Position numbers and translations under genes: made by a program
NCBI RefSeq assembly: GCF_008974285.1
Contig: NZ_BKZV01000005.1
Span: 124,001-188,000, forward strand
DNA from: Thermogemmatispora aurantia
GTDB taxonomy: Bacteria; Chloroflexota; Ktedonobacteria; Ktedonobacterales; Ktedonobacteraceae
Length of the DNA: 64,000 bases
Reading direction: 5' to 3'
Shown: piece after piece, positions 52,519 through 62,879 of the stretch
Layout: each line of letters opens with the position of its first letter
How positions within the stretch are numbered: position 1 is the first letter of the stretch
Notes under the pieces: generated by a model
Seen by the model: the letters and a program-made list of their open reading frames with translations, nothing else
Told to the model about the DNA's origin: nothing
Databases searched by the model: none

Positions 52519-54171
52519 TTAAAACACCACCATAGGCAGTTGCGCCTTCTCCTTGCGAGGCAGGCTGAACGAGAATGTCGAGCCTTGATGGAGCGCACTT
52601 TCTACCCAGATCCTTCCTCCGTGAGCCTCAATGATAGCGCGGCAGATATAGAGGCCGAGGCCGGCGCCCGGGCGTCCAGACGTCGACGGGTGATTGATGC
52701 GCTGAAAGCGCTGGAAAAGCCGCTCCTGATCGCGCAGGGAGATGCCCATGCCCTGATCGCTGACGCTCACGATCACCTCATCGCCCACAGTGGAGCAGCT
52801 CACCGTGACCGTGCGCTGCCGAGGTGAATATTTAAGCGCGTTGTCCAGCAGATTCTCCAGTACCTCCTCGATGCGGTCGCGGTCGGCCATAACCAGCGGC
52901 AGGTTGGGCGGGAGCTGCACCTTGATGTCGAGATCGGGACTTCTGGCCTGGAAGCGTCGCACGACGCCCTGAATCAGGGGCTCTAGATCCAGGGGAGCGA
53001 TCTCCATATGCAGGCCACCAGCTTCGATGCGCGAGGCGTAGAGAAGATTCCCGACCAACTTATTGAGACGATCGGCCTCCTCTTCGATCGCGAGGAGGCG
53101 CGCGCGCAGTGTCTCGCGATCAAAACTAGCGTCGGCACGGGCCAGCGTTGAGGCGTAGCCCTTGATGATGGCAATCGGCGTCTGCAGCTCATGGGAAATG
53201 ACCGAGATGAACATTGAGCGCTGCTCTTCTTGCTCGCGCTCGCGGGTGATGTCGCGCACGGTCAGGATACCGTTCATCGGCTCGCCGCGCGCCGAGTGGA
53301 CGCAGGAGGCCGAGACGCTCACGCTGAAGCGCTGGCCATCGCGTGCGGTGATCTGGATCTCGCGATTGACCACGGGCTTACCGGCAAAGGCTTGGAGAAT
53401 GGGTGAGTTCTCCAGTCCCAGATCGTTCCCTTGCCGATCCTTGGGGCGCAGCACATCATAATAAAAGCGGCCCAGCACCTCGCTTTCACGCCATCCTGTC
53501 AGGCGCTCCATCGCCGGATTGAAATCGATGATGCGGAAGGCATGGTCGACGGTGAGGATGCCATCGGTGCTGTACTGGAAAATAGCGGCCAGGCGCTCCT
53601 GCTCGCGTACCAGCGATTGCGCCTTGAGAGCGAAGCGCATACTGGCGGCCAGTTGGGCGCGGAAGAGCGCGAAGCGGATCTCATCGTTCTCCAGGCAAGA
53701 GCTGCTTTCGGTGGGGCGGAGGTAGTGCAGCATTCCCACCAGGCCGCTCTGGTCATGGAGAATCAGCGAGCAGCGCTCATACTCCTGGGTCTGGCGGCGT
53801 TGGCCAGGGTTGGAGCTGTCGAGGCGCTGGCCGCTACGGGCCTGGGAGGTGACGCTCTCGGGGTCAGTGTCAGGGCCAATGAAATCGGCAAAGAGGTCCA
53901 GCTCATCCAGCAGCGAGGAGGGCAGGCGCTCAACTACAAACGGTCGGGCTGGTGTGGGCAACGAGCCGCGTTGGATGTGCTCCAGCAGGCTTCCCACCGC
54001 TGCCTCATTGATCTGATAGACGGTATATTCTTCGCTGCTCTGGGGATCAAAGGCTTCGTTGGCCACTACGAAGAGGCCGGCCTCCCCACCCAGGAGGCGA
54101 ATAGCGCTCCCGATAAGAATCACAAGTTGGCCATGCAAGTCCTTGAAGTGCTGCGTCAGGGATCGGGACAT
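52519..54171 (-). CDS. Soluble PAS-domain sensor histidine kinase
   Basis: From ATG 54171 (GGAG six nt upstream) the protein has 550 residues and no membrane helix. The first ~190 residues resemble a GAF-like sensory region. A PAS domain follows (~195-310: [21 protein letters not shown]). The H-box is [10 protein letters not shown] with His327, then the ATPase domain has [18 protein letters not shown] and [10 protein letters not shown] cytoplasmic kinase with GAF and PAS suggests an internal redox, ligand or light-type signal; cofactor-binding residues are not identifiable. The operon order is kinase, regulator, metalloprotease. Confidence 0.92.
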   Translation of the reverse strand: MSRSLTQHFKDLHGQLVILIGSAIRLLGGEAGLFVVANEAFDPQSSEEYTVYQINEAAVGSLLEHIQRGSLPTPARPFVVERLPSSLLDELDLFADFIGPDTDPESVTSQARSGQRLDSSNPGQRRQTQEYERCSLILHDQSGLVGMLHYLRPTESSSCLENDEIRFALFRAQLAASMRFALKAQSLVREQERLAAIFQYSTDGILTVDHAFRIIDFNPAMERLTGWRESEVLGRFYYDVLRPKDRQGNDLGLENSPILQAFAGKPVVNREIQITARDGQRFSVSVSASCVHSARGEPMNGILTVRDITREREQEEQRSMFISVISHELQTPIAIIKGYASTLARADASFDRETLRARLLAIEEEADRLNKLVGNLLYASRIEAGGLHMEIAPLDLEPLIQGVVRRFQARSPDLDIKVQLPPNLPLVMADRDRIEEVLENLLDNALKYSPRQRTVTVSCSTVGDEVIVSVSDQGMGISLRDQERLFQRFQRINHPSTSGRPGAGLGLYICRAIIEAHGGRIWVESALHQGSTFSFSLPRKEKAQLPMVVF

Positions 54172-54261
54172 GGCAGGCTCCGACAAAGACAGAGACAAGG
54201 CATGTATCTGGGTACAGAGCGGGGCCGGCAGGGGCAGGTTGGCGCAGCTCCCTGCCGGGGA

Positions 54262-54290
54262 TTGTCAACGTTCGGTGTCAGTGCTATTTT
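54262..54290 (+). promoter_or_regulatory. Promoter of trmD
   Basis: TTGTCA (54262-54267), 17-bp spacer, TATTTT (54285-54290). The start is near 54297, 21 nt before the ATG. Confidence 0.55.
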
Positions 54291-54317
54291 AACACAAAGC
54301 CTTCAGGTAGGACAGAG

Positions 54318-55046
54318 ATGCACATCGACATCTTCACGCTCTTCCCGGCCATGTTTGAGGGGCCGTTTTCTGAAAGCATCCTCAAGCGTGCACGCGAGCG
54401 TGGTCTGCTCTCGATAGCCTTGCACAACATTCGGGATTTTACGACCGATAAGCATCACGTTGTCGACGATTATCCCTATGGTGGCGGCGTTGGCATGGTC
54501 ATGAAACCCGAGCCGATTTTCGCCGCGGTCGAGGCCGTCTATCAGGGCGGGCCTATCATTCTGCTTACACCCCAGGGCCGCCTGTTCAACCAACAGATTG
54601 CGCGCGAGCTGGCTCGCGAGCCGCGCCTTTCTCTGATCTGCGGCCACTATGAGGGGGTGGACGAACGCGTAGCTGAGCATCTGGCTACCGATGAACTCTC
54701 GATTGGCGATTATGTGCTCACCGGTGGCGAGCTGCCGGCCATGGTAGTGGTGGATGCTGTGGCCCGCCTTATTCCCGGTGTTCTGGGCGACGATGCCTCA
54801 ACGCATGAAGAGTCGCACAGCGACAATCTGCTGGAATATCCTCAATACACCCGTCCGCCTGAGTTCCGCGGCTGGCGGGTCCCCGAGATCTTGCTCTCCG
54901 GCAACCACGCCCAAATCGCGCGCTGGCGACGGAAGGAGGCCCTGAGACGCACGAAGCGCCGGCGTCCTGATCTTTTTGCCAGGCTTGATCTGAGCAGCAA
55001 AGAAGATCAGAAGCTCCTTAAGGAGCTAGAAGCTGAAGGCTGGTGA
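54318..55046 (+). CDS. trmD: tRNA (guanine-37-N1)-methyltransferase
   Basis: The 242-residue TrmD methylates G37 of tRNAs with a G36, preventing frameshifts. The trefoil-knot SAM site is visible: [41 protein letters not shown]. The tail matches family length. In many genomes trmD sits in rpsP-rimM-trmD-rplS; here it stands alone with its own promoter, divergent from a kinase gene and convergent with ftsK. The 3' end of the gene holds the perfect palindrome AGCTCCTTAAGGAGCT. Confidence 0.97.
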   Translation: MHIDIFTLFPAMFEGPFSESILKRARERGLLSIALHNIRDFTTDKHHVVDDYPYGGGVGMVMKPEPIFAAVEAVYQGGPIILLTPQGRLFNQQIARELAREPRLSLICGHYEGVDERVAEHLATDELSIGDYVLTGGELPAMVVVDAVARLIPGVLGDDASTHEESHSDNLLEYPQYTRPPEFRGWRVPEILLSGNHAQIARWRRKEALRRTKRRRPDLFARLDLSSKEDQKLLKELEAEGW

Positions 55047-55121
55047 GTTGCGCCTGGCCAGCTCAGCACCGGCCTTCGCCGATCCTCTCCTGTCTGGCAC
55101 GAGGCACCCCGGCGCCGCTGC

Positions 55122-58100
55122 TTATTCCTCGTCAGCGCCCTGCTCCTCGTTGGCGGCTGCGCGCGGCTCGCGTAGCTGGCGCTCTTGCTGGCGTCGCAGG
55201 GCCTCTTGCCTGGCCCGCTCCTCGGCGATAATCTCTTCGACCTCGTCAGCCATCGTGCGTCCCTCGCCTTCGTGGCGACCTCCACCGACGCTCGGGCGGC
55301 TCTCCAGGACCTCGCGCGCCCGCCCACCGCTCTCTTGGGGGCCGATGATGCCGTGAGCTTCCAGCAGGTCGATCAGACGGGCCGCTCGGGCATAGCCCAC
55401 ACGCAGACGTCGCTGCAGCAAAGAGATGGAGGCCCGGCCATACTCGCGTACTACCTGTTCGGCCTGCTCCAGCAGCTCGTCGTCCAGCGTGGATTCTTCG
55501 GCCTCCTGTTCATGAACCTCCCAGCCAGGTTCAACCTCTGGGCTGCCTGCTGGACGATGCTGGGACGCCTGCTCTTTCCAGTAGGTGACCAGGCGCTCGA
55601 TCTCTTCATCGGCGACAAAGGCTCCCTGGATGCGCTCCGGCTTGCCGGCATCGGCGGGCAGATAGAGCATGTCGCCCCGTCCAAGCAGGCGCTCCGCTCC
55701 CCCCATGTCGATAATGGTCCGTGAGTCAATAGCTGAGCTGACCATAAAGGAGATACGCGTTGGAATGTTGGCCTTGATCAGACCGGTGATGACGTCGACC
55801 GATGGACGCTGTGTAGCCACCACGAGATGGATGCCCGTAGCCCGGGCGAGCTGAGCCAGACGACAGATCAGGCTCTCGACTTCCTCGGGGGCTGTCATCA
55901 TCAGATCGGCCAGCTCATCGATAATGATGACGATGGAAGGTAAGTTCTGGAGTGAGTTATCTCCGCGGGCCAGCCGCTCGTTGCGCAGCTTGCGATAGCT
56001 ATCGAGATTGCGTACACCCAGTCGGGAGAAGAGGCGATAGCGACGCTCCATCTCGTGAATCGCGTTCTTGAGCAGCCCCACCACCGTATCGACCTCCGTC
56101 ACCACTGGCATCAGCAGGTGGGGAACGCCGTTGTAGTGAGTCAGCTCAACCATCTTAGGATCGACGAGCAGCAGGCGCAGATCATCGGGCGTGGCCTGCA
56201 TCAGGAAGGTGGCGATGATGGCATTGATGCAAACGCTTTTGCCAGCGCCCGTAGCCCCGGCGATCAACAGGTGGGGCATACGCGCCAGATCGCCAACGCG
56301 GACCGCGCCAGCGACATCTTTACCCAGGGCCACCGCCAGCTTGGACTTGGCCCGCGCGCTCTGGTATTCCTTGCTCTCCAAGACCTCGCGCAGCGTCACC
56401 AGGCGGCTATTTTTATTAGGAATCTCGACGCCGACATAGGGCCGGCCCGGCACTGGGGCCTCCATGCGAATCGAGCGCGCTTCCAGTACCAGCGCCAGAT
56501 CGTTCTGCAGGGCCATGATGCGGCTCACGCGCGTGCGCGATTCATAGACAATATTGCCGGAGGCGTCACGCACGGGAACCAGGCGCCCTTTCTCGTCAGG
56601 CTGCATGGCCGGCTTGCCCGTGGGGCGAATCCCGAAACGAATAACCGTAGGGCCGATACTGATGTCTTCAGGTCGCACCTCGGCCTCAACGCGGAAGCTG
56701 CGCAAGGTATCCTGGATCAGCTTGGCCAGGGCTACTGTATCTTCGCCCAACATCTGCAGCTTCATATCTTCGGGCCGATTGAGCAGGCTCAGGTCCGGTA
56801 GCTTCCAGGGAGACGAGGGCAAGGGTTGGCCTCCGCTGCGCGGCTGCGACCGCCTCCCCGCCTCCGCGGCTGGCTGACGCTTCAGAGGATTGGGTGTGAG
56901 CGGCTCCATCTCTGGCAGATTAGGGACAACGTCTTGCGCGGAGATGTGCAGCGGCTGCTGGGGAGGCCGCTCGCTGTTGAAGGGCAGCGGCTGCTGCTGC
57001 GCGCCACGTGTGGCGGCCTGATACTCCTGGCGATTCAGCGGCTTAGGCGGCGGATGCGGGCCGCGAAGAAGAGAGCCAGGCTGGTGCCGGTGGGTCGCTC
57101 TGTCATCCTGGCGATCATCGTCGCTTTCGAAATCTGGCTCGAACTCGATGATATCCTCATCTTCCCCGCTCATCGCTGGCTCTGATCCATCAGCGGCTGA
57201 GCGGGCCGTCCCGGCGCGTGTCCCATTGGGGGCTCTTTCATCCCCTCTGGAGTCAGCTCCGGCCTGGGCCTGACCGCTATAGCGGCTATAGCGGGGGCGC
57301 TGGCCGAGAAAAGGCGAAGGGCCGCGGGCACCCTCGCCACTGCTGGCGCGAGCAGGACGCTCCACGTGGTCGGCGAAGAGCCGGCGCACAAAGCGGGCGG
57401 CGGCCAAGATGTGCCCGAAGGTGATGCGGAAGGTGACAATGCTGACCAGGACCATCAGGCCCAGGATCAGAATGTGACCGACAGCAGCTGGCCAATTGCG
57501 CAGGGGCCAGGTCAGGAGAGCGCCAACAAATCCACCGGTCTCCCCTCCAAAAAGGAGCTGGCTTTCGGCCAGGACCAGCAGCCAGAGTAGGGCCAGCCCG
57601 CCTACCAGCGACCAGCGCAGCAGACTGCGTCGGAGCAGGCCCTCGATCAGCAAGGTCCCGGCCAGTACCAGCAAACCGAGAGCCAGCACGTAGGCCGACC
57701 AGCCAAAGAAGGTTATAAAGAAGGCGTGGAACTCTTTCAGAATGAAGGCCTGACGAAAGATCGTCAAGGCACTGAGCAGAAGCAGGGAGAGCAAGAGCAG
57801 GATCAAGCTGTAAAACTGCTGCTGCTGATGGGGTTCAAGGCGCTGCCACTGGTCGCGGAGCCAGTGAATAAAGCGCTCGTCCCCCGTCTGGTCAGCGGGG
57901 GGGGAAGACGGGGCTGAAGAAGCTTTGCGTCCAGATGACCGGGAACCAGCCGAGGCGCGCTTTGGAGCCTGCCGGGCATTAGCAGGCCCGGGGGTCCGTT
58001 GCTCGACGCGGACGCGGCTGGACCCGACGGCGCCTGCGGCAGCGCTGGCCCGCGCGGTCCGCCTCGCCTCTACGCCCGGAACAATGCGCTCCTTGCGCTG

Positions 58101-58124
58101 ATTCTTCTGATCGCTGGCAGCCAT
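55122..58124 (-). CDS. ftsK: FtsK/SpoIIIE-family DNA translocase
   Basis: The 1000-residue protein begins with a ~90-residue basic, disordered region. About four membrane helices follow at ~110-235. A long linker rich in Gln, Pro and Arg runs to ~500. The RecA-like motor carries Walker A GATGAGKSVCINA (~618) and Walker B VIIIDELADLM. The gamma winged helix (ISLLQRRLRVGYARAARLIDLLE) follows, and the protein ends in a ~70-residue charged tail. FtsK pumps chromosome ends through the division septum and activates dimer resolution. It is upstream-flanked by a 650-bp gap with a structured element. Confidence 0.95.
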   Translation of the reverse strand: MAASDQKNQRKERIVPGVEARRTARASAAAGAVGSSRVRVEQRTPGPANARQAPKRASAGSRSSGRKASSAPSSPPADQTGDERFIHWLRDQWQRLEPHQQQQFYSLILLLLSLLLLSALTIFRQAFILKEFHAFFITFFGWSAYVLALGLLVLAGTLLIEGLLRRSLLRWSLVGGLALLWLLVLAESQLLFGGETGGFVGALLTWPLRNWPAAVGHILILGLMVLVSIVTFRITFGHILAAARFVRRLFADHVERPARASSGEGARGPSPFLGQRPRYSRYSGQAQAGADSRGDERAPNGTRAGTARSAADGSEPAMSGEDEDIIEFEPDFESDDDRQDDRATHRHQPGSLLRGPHPPPKPLNRQEYQAATRGAQQQPLPFNSERPPQQPLHISAQDVVPNLPEMEPLTPNPLKRQPAAEAGRRSQPRSGGQPLPSSPWKLPDLSLLNRPEDMKLQMLGEDTVALAKLIQDTLRSFRVEAEVRPEDISIGPTVIRFGIRPTGKPAMQPDEKGRLVPVRDASGNIVYESRTRVSRIMALQNDLALVLEARSIRMEAPVPGRPYVGVEIPNKNSRLVTLREVLESKEYQSARAKSKLAVALGKDVAGAVRVGDLARMPHLLIAGATGAGKSVCINAIIATFLMQATPDDLRLLLVDPKMVELTHYNGVPHLLMPVVTEVDTVVGLLKNAIHEMERRYRLFSRLGVRNLDSYRKLRNERLARGDNSLQNLPSIVIIIDELADLMMTAPEEVESLICRLAQLARATGIHLVVATQRPSVDVITGLIKANIPTRISFMVSSAIDSRTIIDMGGAERLLGRGDMLYLPADAGKPERIQGAFVADEEIERLVTYWKEQASQHRPAGSPEVEPGWEVHEQEAEESTLDDELLEQAEQVVREYGRASISLLQRRLRVGYARAARLIDLLEAHGIIGPQESGGRAREVLESRPSVGGGRHEGEGRTMADEVEEIIAEERARQEALRRQQERQLREPRAAANEEQGADEE

Positions 58125-58450
58125 TCCCGCTCCGTCTGCTCCTCCCGTGAGCTATACAGGCGATCCTCTCTCATGCATTCGCTAAAAGAGGGGCACTCTT
58201 CTTCCTCCCCAGCAGCGCTTGGGCCGAGATAGCGCGTGCCAGAGTTCTATAAGCAACACCAGTATGATAGCGCAGATGTTCCAAGGGCGCAAGTGGGGAG
58301 ATGGCGGCTCGGCGCGACCGGATCGGCGCTCAGCGGACAAGAAGAACGCGGTTTGTGCGGCTTCTGCGACTGACGCTGGGTAGGGGGTGAGCTGATTCTC
58401 TGGCACGACCACGGCAGCAAGCCAGAATCACGGGCGGGCACGATGGCGGT

Positions 58451-58565
58451 AAAAAAAGAGAGAGCGCACAGACGAGAACTGGTAGGTAGAAGCACAGAGC
58501 AGAGAAGGGATCGAAGCTATCATCTCCATGCTAAGCTGACGAGCCGCCTCGTGGTGCGCTCTCTC
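58451..58565 (-). ncRNA. Candidate structured RNA or long-loop terminator between rnj and ftsK
   Basis: GAGAGAGCGCAC (58458-58469) and GTGCGCTCTCTC (58554-58565) form a perfect 12-bp stem. On the minus strand it encloses 84 nt, including the hairpin ACGAG-GCGG-CTCGT, and is followed directly by seven U. TATACT (58576-58571) ends five nt before the stem's first base, as a -10 box would, but no good -35 is present. It is either the RNase J terminator or a ~115-nt RNA. The rest of the gap 58125-58773 shows nothing. Confidence 0.4.
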
Positions 58566-58773
58566 CCTTCAGTATAAGCAGAAGCTGTCGCAGGAGCATC
58601 GGTGATCTGTCACAGAATTGTCGCAAAGAAGGAAGAGGGGGACAAAGTGCAGCTAGCCACTACGGAGCGAGCCGTGGATTCAGAGAGCGGGGTGGCGCGG
58701 GAGAGGCGAGAGGCAGAGGCCGACGACCGGCAGATCGTGCGGCGGCTCTCGCGCACCCCGCGCTTGTTCCGGC

Positions 58774-60435
58774 TTAGACCTCCATCACTACTGGCAGGAC
58801 CATAGGCCGACGATGGGTCTTCTCGTAGAGGAACTCGCTGAGCGTGTGCTTGATCTTATCCTTTACAAAGGACCAATCGGAGGCGTGGCCATTGAGGCCA
58901 ATGAACGACTCCAGCACTCGCTCGCGCGCACTCGCCAGCAGCTCCTCAGCATCACGCATATAGACGAAGCCACGCGAAATGATGTCCGGTCCCGCCAGCG
59001 GGCGCCCAGTCTCCTTATCGACTGTCAGGACAGCCATCAGGATGCCATCCTGAGCCAGGACCTGGCGATCGCGCAGCACGATCTGGCCGACATCGCCTAC
59101 GCCCAGGCCATCGACATAGACATTGCCGCAGGAGACATGGCCAACCGCATGGATCGCGTTCTTCGTCACCTCGATCACATCTCCATCCTCGGCGATCACA
59201 ATGTGATCTGCGGGGATGCCCAGCGAGGCGGCCAGCTTCGCATGGAGCATCAGCTGGCGATACTCACCGTGGATCGGCACGAAGAACTTCGGTCGGATCA
59301 TGCTCAGCATTAGCTTCAGCTCTTCCTGTGCGGCGTGGCCAGAGACATGCACTGGCGAGACGCCCTGATAGAAGACCTCAGCTCCCTGACGGAAGAGATT
59401 ATTGATCGTGCGATTGACCATCTTCTCGTTGCCTGGTACCGGCGTGGCAGAGAGGATCACGGTGTCGCCCGGCTGGATGCGCACGAGACGATGGTCCTGA
59501 TTGGCAATGCGTGTCAGAGCCGAGGTCGGCTCGCCCTGGCTGCCGGTACAGATGATCACGATGCGCTCAGGCGGCAGCTTGTTGATATCCTCGGCGCGGA
59601 TCAGCGTGTGCTTGGGGATGTTCAGATAGCCCAGATCGATGGCCATCTGGACGTTGCTCACCATACTGCGCCCGACCAGAGCCACCTGACGCCCGTAGCG
59701 CACGGCTGTGTCGACCACCTGCTGCACGCGCGAGATCAGCGAAGCGAAGGTGGCGATCAGGATACGCCCGGGGGCATTGGCAAAGATCTTGTCGAGCGAG
59801 TCACTGACCACACGCTCCGAGGGGGTATAGCCAGGCGACTCCACTCGCGTGCTGTCGCCCAGCAATACCAGAACGCCCTCCGTACCAATGCGCGCCAGTG
59901 TTCCAAAGTCTGCCGGCTGCCCATCGACTGGCGTATGGTCGAATTTATAGTCACCGGTGTGCACCACGGTGCCGACGGGCGTGTGAATCACGATACCCAC
60001 TGCATCAGGAATGCTGTGATTAACGTGGAAGAACTCCGCGGTGCACTTGCCCAGTTTCACCTTATCGCCCGGAGCTACCATCTTAACGATGGCGCGATCC
60101 TGCAACTTATGCTCCTTCAGCTTCACCTGGATCAGCCCCTGGGTCAGACGGGTGGCATAGACGGGAGGAAAGTCGAGCGCGGGAAGGACATAGGGGAGAC
60201 CACCGATGTGGTCCTCATGGCCGTGGGTGATCAGAATAGCCCGGATACGCTGCTTTTTGTCCTGGAGATAGGTCGTGTCCGGTATCACTAGATCAACCCC
60301 AAACATCTCATCGTCAGGAAACATCAACCCCGCGTCAACGATGATGATGTCCTCACCATACTCGATCACCATCATGTTCTTTCCGACTTCCCCAAGCCCA
60401 CCCAGGGGGATAAGTCGAATTTTTTCCATTGTCAA
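58774..60435 (-). CDS. rnj: Ribonuclease J
   Basis: The 553-residue metallo-beta-lactamase/beta-CASP RNase has the metal motif HGHEDH (71-76), IPDAVGIVI, VLLGDSTRVE, ICTGSQGEP and VHVSGHAAQEELKLM, then the RNase J C-terminal part. RNase J has 5'-3' exonuclease and endonuclease activity in mRNA decay and rRNA maturation. Start is TTG at 60435 (AGGAGG 11 nt upstream) or ATG at 60429. The long AT-rich leader holds an 8-bp hairpin. Confidence 0.95.
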   Translation of the reverse strand: MTMEKIRLIPLGGLGEVGKNMMVIEYGEDIIIVDAGLMFPDDEMFGVDLVIPDTTYLQDKKQRIRAILITHGHEDHIGGLPYVLPALDFPPVYATRLTQGLIQVKLKEHKLQDRAIVKMVAPGDKVKLGKCTAEFFHVNHSIPDAVGIVIHTPVGTVVHTGDYKFDHTPVDGQPADFGTLARIGTEGVLVLLGDSTRVESPGYTPSERVVSDSLDKIFANAPGRILIATFASLISRVQQVVDTAVRYGRQVALVGRSMVSNVQMAIDLGYLNIPKHTLIRAEDINKLPPERIVIICTGSQGEPTSALTRIANQDHRLVRIQPGDTVILSATPVPGNEKMVNRTINNLFRQGAEVFYQGVSPVHVSGHAAQEELKLMLSMIRPKFFVPIHGEYRQLMLHAKLAASLGIPADHIVIAEDGDVIEVTKNAIHAVGHVSCGNVYVDGLGVGDVGQIVLRDRQVLAQDGILMAVLTVDKETGRPLAGPDIISRGFVYMRDAEELLASARERVLESFIGLNGHASDWSFVKDKIKHTLSEFLYEKTHRRPMVLPVVMEV

Positions 60436-60504
60436 GGTAACAAAAACCTCCTAACCACACTCAAGCATGAGTATGCCCACTCTTTGCTTTTGAGATATAT
60501 GTCG

Positions 60505-60528
60505 ACTCCTGTCTCCGCCAACAGGAGT
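60505..60528 (-). promoter_or_regulatory. Hairpin in the RNase J leader
   Basis: ACTCCTGT (60505-60512) and ACAGGAGT (60521-60528) form a perfect 8-bp stem with an 8-nt loop, about 70 nt before the start. The surrounding 60536-60620 is AT-rich and probably contains the promoter, which I could not assign. The rest of the 486-bp gap to 60921 shows nothing. Confidence 0.4.
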
Positions 60529-60921
60529 TATAGCCAAATACAGAAAAGTCCAGGCGACGTTGAACTATCAAAAATACACACTATTCGGATCTTTTATTCT
60601 ATTAAAAGTCTAGCATATTCGATGCGCAAAGACAAGGAAGAGCTACGCGCTAGCGACTGACGCTCGGCAGCCGTCTCTTGCCTTCGCCGCCATCGGTTTC
60701 CTGTTCCAGGCTCCGTTAGGAGTGGGTCAGGTCGAGTGGGGGCGGGCCGGAGGGGCTTCTCGCCGTGGCTATCTCAGCTAGCGAGCAGACAAGAAGGAAT
60801 CTGCGCACTACCGCTGGCCAACCTGTCGGTCTCTTGAGGTAGCCAGCCACTGAGCCAACCCGTCCCTACGATCTTATATCGGCCACTTTCTTCTTTTTCT
60901 GCAAACTAGAACACTTGTCTA

Positions 60922-62067
60922 TTAACGGATATTCCCTAGCAGGGCGCGGGCGATCACCACCCGCTGAATCTGGTTAGTGCCTTCAAAGATCTGGGCCACC
61001 TTCACATCGCGCATATAGCGCTCGACCGGGTAATCTCGCACGTAGCCGGCACCGCCCAGGACCTGGACCGCATTCGTTGTGACTTCCATTGCCACATCGG
61101 TGGCGAAGCACTTGGCCATCGAGGCGTACATACTGGCATTCTGCTCGTGGTCCAGCTTATAGGCAGCCTCATAGACCAGCAGGCGAGCGGCCTCGATCTT
61201 CATGGCCATATCGGCCAGCATAAACTGCACAGCCTGGAAGGCGCCGATCGGCTGGCCGAACTGCGTTCGCTGGCAAGCGTAGGAGCGAGCGACCTCGAAG
61301 GCGGCCTGGGCCACGCCCACGGCAATAGCGCCGATATTGATGCGGCCTCCATCCAACGACGAGAGGGCGATTTTGAAGCCCTGGCCCTCCTCGCCCAGGC
61401 GCTGACCGAGCGGAATGGGGCACTGCTCGAAGATCAGCTCCCGCGTGGGAGAGGAGCGTAGGCCCATCTTGCGCTCAGTTTTCCCGAAGCGGAAGCCGGA
61501 AGTACCTTTCTCGACTACAAAGCAGCTGATTCCCTGTGAGCCGCGTACTGGACTCGTACGGGCCATCACCAGGTAGAGGTCAGCCTCGCCTCCGTTGGTG
61601 ACCCACATCTTGGTGCCATTGAGCACATAGTGATCGCCGCGACGCTCGGCGCGACACTGAAGGCTGGCTGCATCCGAGCCGGCGCTGGCCTCGCTGAGAG
61701 CAAAGGCCCCGAGCAACTCGCCGCGGGCCAGGCGCTGGACCCAGCGCTCGCGCTGCTCCTCGTTACCAAAGCGAGCGATGGAGCCAGCTACCATGTTATG
61801 CACCGATAGGCCGACAGCGGTAGCCATATCTCCCCTGGCCAGTTCTTCATAGACCAGGGCGGCCACGGTCCGGCTCAGGGCACTGCCCCCGTATGTCTCA
61901 GGGATTGTCATGCCCAGCAGGCCCAAGGTGGCCATTTTCAGGTAGACTTCGCGCGGGAAATACTCCTGTTCGTCCCACGTAGAGGCGTGGGGCGTAATCT
62001 CCTGTTCTGTAAAGCGACGGACGGTGTCGCGAATCGCTCGTTGCTCCTCGTTGAGATCGAACTGCAC
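60922..62067 (-). CDS. Acyl-CoA dehydrogenase
   Basis: The 381-residue flavoenzyme introduces the trans-2,3 double bond into acyl-CoA during fatty or branched-chain acid oxidation. ALSEASAGSDAASLQ and MWVTNGGEADL contact FAD and substrate. The C-terminal IFEGTNQIQRVVIAR carries the usual catalytic Glu. The start is GTG at 62067 with AGGAG six nt before. Short-chain or branched-chain specificity (Bcd/IVD-like) is plausible from length but not proven. No electron-transfer flavoprotein gene is nearby. Confidence 0.94.
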   Translation of the reverse strand: MQFDLNEEQRAIRDTVRRFTEQEITPHASTWDEQEYFPREVYLKMATLGLLGMTIPETYGGSALSRTVAALVYEELARGDMATAVGLSVHNMVAGSIARFGNEEQRERWVQRLARGELLGAFALSEASAGSDAASLQCRAERRGDHYVLNGTKMWVTNGGEADLYLVMARTSPVRGSQGISCFVVEKGTSGFRFGKTERKMGLRSSPTRELIFEQCPIPLGQRLGEEGQGFKIALSSLDGGRINIGAIAVGVAQAAFEVARSYACQRTQFGQPIGAFQAVQFMLADMAMKIEAARLLVYEAAYKLDHEQNASMYASMAKCFATDVAMEVTTNAVQVLGGAGYVRDYPVERYMRDVKVAQIFEGTNQIQRVVIARALLGNIR

Positions 62068-62698
62068 TGCTAGCTCCTGTTCTACTACTGGTTTCGGCTC
62101 GCCATCGATAGGCAGGGAAGAGCCGGAGCCAGCGAACGAACGCCCTTACTCTTGCTAGCTGGCACTGGCTGGCGCAGACCGGGCAGAGAAAGACGAGCAG
62201 GCCGGGGTGAAGCGGCAGGCGAGGTATAGTGCGCCGGACAGGCTAAGCGCCACTGCATCGCCTGCACCGGACAGGCGGGTAACCTCTGCCGGTCTCTTCA
62301 TCATTATAGCAGTCCTGCAACCAGGTGCCGTTGGTGGCTGCCGGCGCGAGGAACGGAGCGGGGCAAGACGAGCACCAGGCTCGCCCAAAACGCTAGGCTT
62401 GACACCGGCGAGCTATCCGTTCTGCGCAGGCAGCGAGCAGTGCGCCAGAGGGCAGGGAGAGACTGACAGGCCGGCGGGCGACGGGGCGGGTATGTAACCG
62501 CAGGGCCGCAGGCATCTGGCTGACGTGTTTCCTGCTGGGTCCAGCCAGGGTGCCATGAACGCTAAGCCGGGCAGCTGATCAGGCCAGACATGCGGGCTAC
62601 TCTGCTGAACCAATCTCGACACGCAAGACAGCCAGGCAGCACCACTGTCCTTACTGTTGCGCTCTGGGCGTCGCGTCACGCCCTGCACAATACGGCAA
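62068..62698. other. Intergenic region upstream of the acyl-CoA dehydrogenase
   Basis: The region holds a minus-strand TATAAT box (62309-62304) without a good -35. The decamer CCGGACAGGC occurs twice (about 62234 and 62268). No ORF or RNA was recognised. Confidence 0.35.
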
Positions 62699-62725
62699 GC
62701 CCCGGCGTTCCACGACTGCCGGGGC
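62699..62725 (-). terminator. Terminator-like hairpin after tRNA-Thr
   Basis: GCCCCGGC (62699-62706) and GCCGGGGC (62718-62725) form a perfect 8-bp stem just past the tRNA 3' end. The minus-strand tail is TTGCCGTATTG, only moderately U-rich. Confidence 0.5.
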
Positions 62726-62730
62726 AGCGG

Positions 62731-62803
62731 AGCCGATGGTCGGACTCGAACCGACGACGACTCGCTTACAAGGCGAGTGCTCTACCAGCTGAGCTACATC
62801 GGC
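62731..62803 (-). tRNA. tRNA-Thr (anticodon UGU)
   Basis: The minus strand folds into a full cloverleaf: 7-bp acceptor GCCGATG/CATCGGC, D-stem GCTC/GAGC, anticodon stem CTCGC/GCGAG with loop CTTGTAA (anticodon TGT), five-base variable loop, T-stem GTCGG/CCGAC with TTCGAGT. Discriminator is U. The 3' CCA is not encoded. Confidence 0.95.
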
Positions 62804-62879
62804 CTCTCATCTCACTCGCTTGAGCGCTCTCTGCTTTGCTCGCTGGGATACCCTCTGGTTACTTTCTTCTGTGCTCTCT

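Noticed and set aside
55012-55027. Perfect 16-bp palindrome AGCTCCTTAAGGAGCT at the end of trmD
   Set aside because: It lies inside the coding sequence, has no U-tail and could not be tied to a function; kept only as a remark on trmD.
59335-60291. 318-codon frame antisense to RNase J
   Set aside because: Same reason; RNase J motifs are complete on the other strand.
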